DNA of 64,000 bases from Streptomyces cynarae (GTDB lineage Bacteria; Actinomycetota; Actinomycetes; Streptomycetales; Streptomycetaceae). The notes under the pieces are model-generated. The model did not search any database. It was not told the DNA's origin and saw only the letters and a program-made list of their open reading frames with translations. Position 1 is the first letter of the stretch; every line of letters starts with the position of its first letter. The stretch lies in contig NZ_CP106793.1 in NCBI RefSeq assembly GCF_025642135.1, positions 8,400,001 through 8,464,000 of the forward strand. Reading direction: 5' to 3'. Both the position numbers and the translations under genes were made by a program. Shown in pieces: positions 62,582-64,000 of this stretch.

Positions 62582-62751
62582 ACGTCCCTCGACAACGCTC
62601 GGTGATCTTCAAACCAGTGCTTCCCCGCAGATGCTGCCCCAAGATGCTACGGGGGATGCTCTCGAGGTGCCGCCACTTGGGTGCGGCAGGTCTGTACGGC
62701 TCGGGAGTGGGTATACGCGGCCGTGTGAACGGGGTAGCGAAGGTGATTCGG

Positions 62752-63231
62752 ATGGAACCAGATGTCCTCGGGGAGGACCGGATAGCGCCACAGCGTGCGT
62801 ATGTGCACATCACGGCCGCCTTGGAGGGCGATGGTGCCTGCATCGCCGAGGCCCGCCATCTGGCGGCTGACTTCCTCGCCCGGGCGGAGGCCGTCCATGG
62901 GGTGCCCGTGCCGGACCGCACGGTGGATCTGACGCAACTGGTGGTCAGCGAACTGGTCACCAATGCCCGCAAGTACGCGCCCGGTCCCGTGCTGCTGGAG
63001 GTGCGTATCGCCGACGGGGCGGTGGAGGTGGAGGTCTGGGACAGCGATCCGGTGCTGCCGGTGGCCCGGGCGGCCGACCCCGGCCGGGTGGGCCAGCACG
63101 GCTTGGAGATCGTGATGGCCGTCGTGCAGGGCTTCGAGGCACGACGGGAACCGGTCGGCAAGCGCATCACCGCCAGGATCGCCCTGCCTGACGAGCCGGT
63201 CGTCGACATCGTCGGACGTCGCGCCCGGTAG
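62752..63231 (+). CDS. RsbW-like HATPase (anti-sigma factor kinase)
   Basis: 159 aa. GHKL fold: N-box DLTQLVVSELVTNARKYA, G-region DSDPVLPVARAADPGRVGQHGLEIV. This is the SpoIIAB/RsbW family of Streptomyces ATP-binding proteins. The glycine-rich second motif is shortened, as in many members. ATG 62752 has GAAGGTG upstream. A natural partner of the STAS protein beside it. Confidence 0.9.
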   Translation: MEPDVLGEDRIAPQRAYVHITAALEGDGACIAEARHLAADFLARAEAVHGVPVPDRTVDLTQLVVSELVTNARKYAPGPVLLEVRIADGAVEVEVWDSDPVLPVARAADPGRVGQHGLEIVMAVVQGFEARREPVGKRITARIALPDEPVVDIVGRRAR

Positions 63232-63559
63232 GCCCGAGCACCGCCCCGGCCTGCCCCAGATCGGACCGTCGGCCGGAGTGACGCCGCCAGAGCCCCCGGC
63301 CATGGCCCCGGCCGCCCCGCTGCTCAGTGGCCGCCGTACGTCCGCCCGCGGCTGTACACACTCCATGGCCGGTCGGGGGATTCCACCGACCAAGGTCCGA
63401 CCACGCAGGGCAGCCGTCCCGCAGGCCCGGCGGTACGCCGCACGTTGTCGGACGCCGGGGAGGGGTACTCGGCACGGAACGGCGTCGGGAGGCGGGGGAG
63501 GACCACAGGCAGCGATACGGAGACGGAACCGCTCCGCGATTCCGTCGGACGGGGCGGTC
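63232..63559. other. Intergenic region before the MBL gene
   Basis: 328 bases between two plus-strand genes. I see no gene and no clear promoter; the region is GC-rich with short open frames only. Confidence 0.45.
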
Positions 63560-64000
63560 ATGACCAAGGCCACTGATGACGCGGTCGAAATCCATTTCAT
63601 CGGCAACGCAACTGTCCTGCTCCGCTACGGGGAGCTGACCCTCCTGACGGACCCCAATTTCCTGCACCGCGGCGAGTACGCCTACCTCGGGTACGGGCTG
63701 GTGAGCCGCCGCCTCACCGAGCCGGCCCTCGATGCCGCCGCACTGCCGCGCCTCGATGCCGTGGTCCTCTCCCACCTCCACGGAGACCACTGGGATCGCA
63801 GGGCCCGCCGGCACCTCGACCGTTCCCTCCCCCTCGTCACCACCCCGCACGCCGCGCGCCGCCTCAGGACCGTGCACGGGTTCCGCCGGGCGGGAGGACT
63901 GCGGACCTGGCAGAGCTGTACGCTCCGGCGCGGTGACGACCAGGTGCGCATCACCGCGTTGCCCGGCCGGCACGCAGGCCACCCGGTGCTGCGCCGCCTG
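63560..64000 (+). CDS. MBL-fold metal-dependent hydrolase, 5' part
   Basis: 147 residues, open at the right edge. Early IHFIGNATVLLRYGELTLLTDPNF and the zinc ligand motif VVLSHLHGDHWD (HxHxDH) are those of UlaG-like metallo-beta-lactamase-fold hydrolases. Substrate unknown. ATG 63560, with GACGGGGCGG just upstream. Confidence 0.88.
   Translation, partial: MTKATDDAVEIHFIGNATVLLRYGELTLLTDPNFLHRGEYAYLGYGLVSRRLTEPALDAAALPRLDAVVLSHLHGDHWDRRARRHLDRSLPLVTTPHAARRLRTVHGFRRAGGLRTWQSCTLRRGDDQVRITALPGRHAGHPVLRRL

Noticed and set aside
1..64000. CRISPR array, prophage, integrated element or tRNA
   Set aside because: No regular spaced repeats, integrase, transposase, phage genes or tRNA-like sequences found by reading; composition is uniform.

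Overview
The window is about 64 kb of very high-GC DNA with GTG/TTG starts, strong GGAGG-type ribosome binding sites and near-continuous coding on both strands. Gene content (SpoIIE-type phosphatases, a GAF-ANTAR protein, LAL regulators, LLM/F420-type oxidoreductases, EfeUOB, a CtpI-like P-type ATPase) points to a chromosomal segment of a Streptomyces. I see no rRNA, tRNA, CRISPR array, insertion sequence, prophage or integrase. The species cannot be named from sequence alone.

Layout. 1-7.5 kb: the end of an efeUOB iron/heme importer, an LLM monooxygenase, a two-gene ABC exporter, and an FprA-type NADP+:ferredoxin reductase preceded by an IdeR/DmdR-like iron box. 7.5-23 kb: two membrane SpoIIE-type phosphatases, an epimerase/reductase, an NlpC/P60-like protein lacking its catalytic cysteine, a giant two-module CtpI-like P-type ATPase, a secreted phosphodiesterase-type phosphatase, an SRPBCC protein and two multipass membrane proteins. 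23-31.4 kb: a three-component cytochrome P450 operon (ferredoxin, reductase, P450), a P-loop kinase, a coiled-coil/winged-helix protein, a secreted Asn/His/Asp-rich protein, a universal stress protein and a rhomboid-like protein. 31.4-41.7 kb: a FrcBCA-like sugar ABC importer split into divergent transcripts, a third SpoIIE phosphatase, a proline iminopeptidase, a frame-broken methyltransferase, a polysaccharide deacetylase, DUF1206 and DUF1330 proteins, and a MhuD-like heme-degrading enzyme. 41.7-59.7 kb: many regulator/enzyme pairs (tandem alpha/beta hydrolases, an NmrA-like protein, two LAL-type LuxR regulators meeting tail to tail with overlapping ends, two AraC regulators, HxlR/SDR, a frame-broken XRE/MmyB-like regulator beside an SDR, an MFS carboxylate transporter, an LLM enzyme). 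59.9-64 kb: a lipoprotein serine protease, then GAF-ANTAR, STAS and HATPase signalling proteins, and the start of an MBL-fold hydrolase.

Themes. Iron: EfeUOB, iron-box-controlled FprA and a MhuD-like enzyme cover uptake, electron supply and heme iron release. Stress and partner switching: three SpoIIE phosphatases, one STAS protein, one HATPase kinase and one ANTAR protein. Several genes are broken by single-base frame changes (efeU/efeO junction, methyltransferase, XRE regulator), some at G/C homopolymers; whether these are real mutations or assembly errors is the main quality question. No complete secondary-metabolite cluster is visible. The most distinctive features are the overlapping LAL pair with its inverted repeat, the cysteine-less NlpC/P60 protein, the pseudo-ATPase fusion and the secreted Asp-His-repeat protein.
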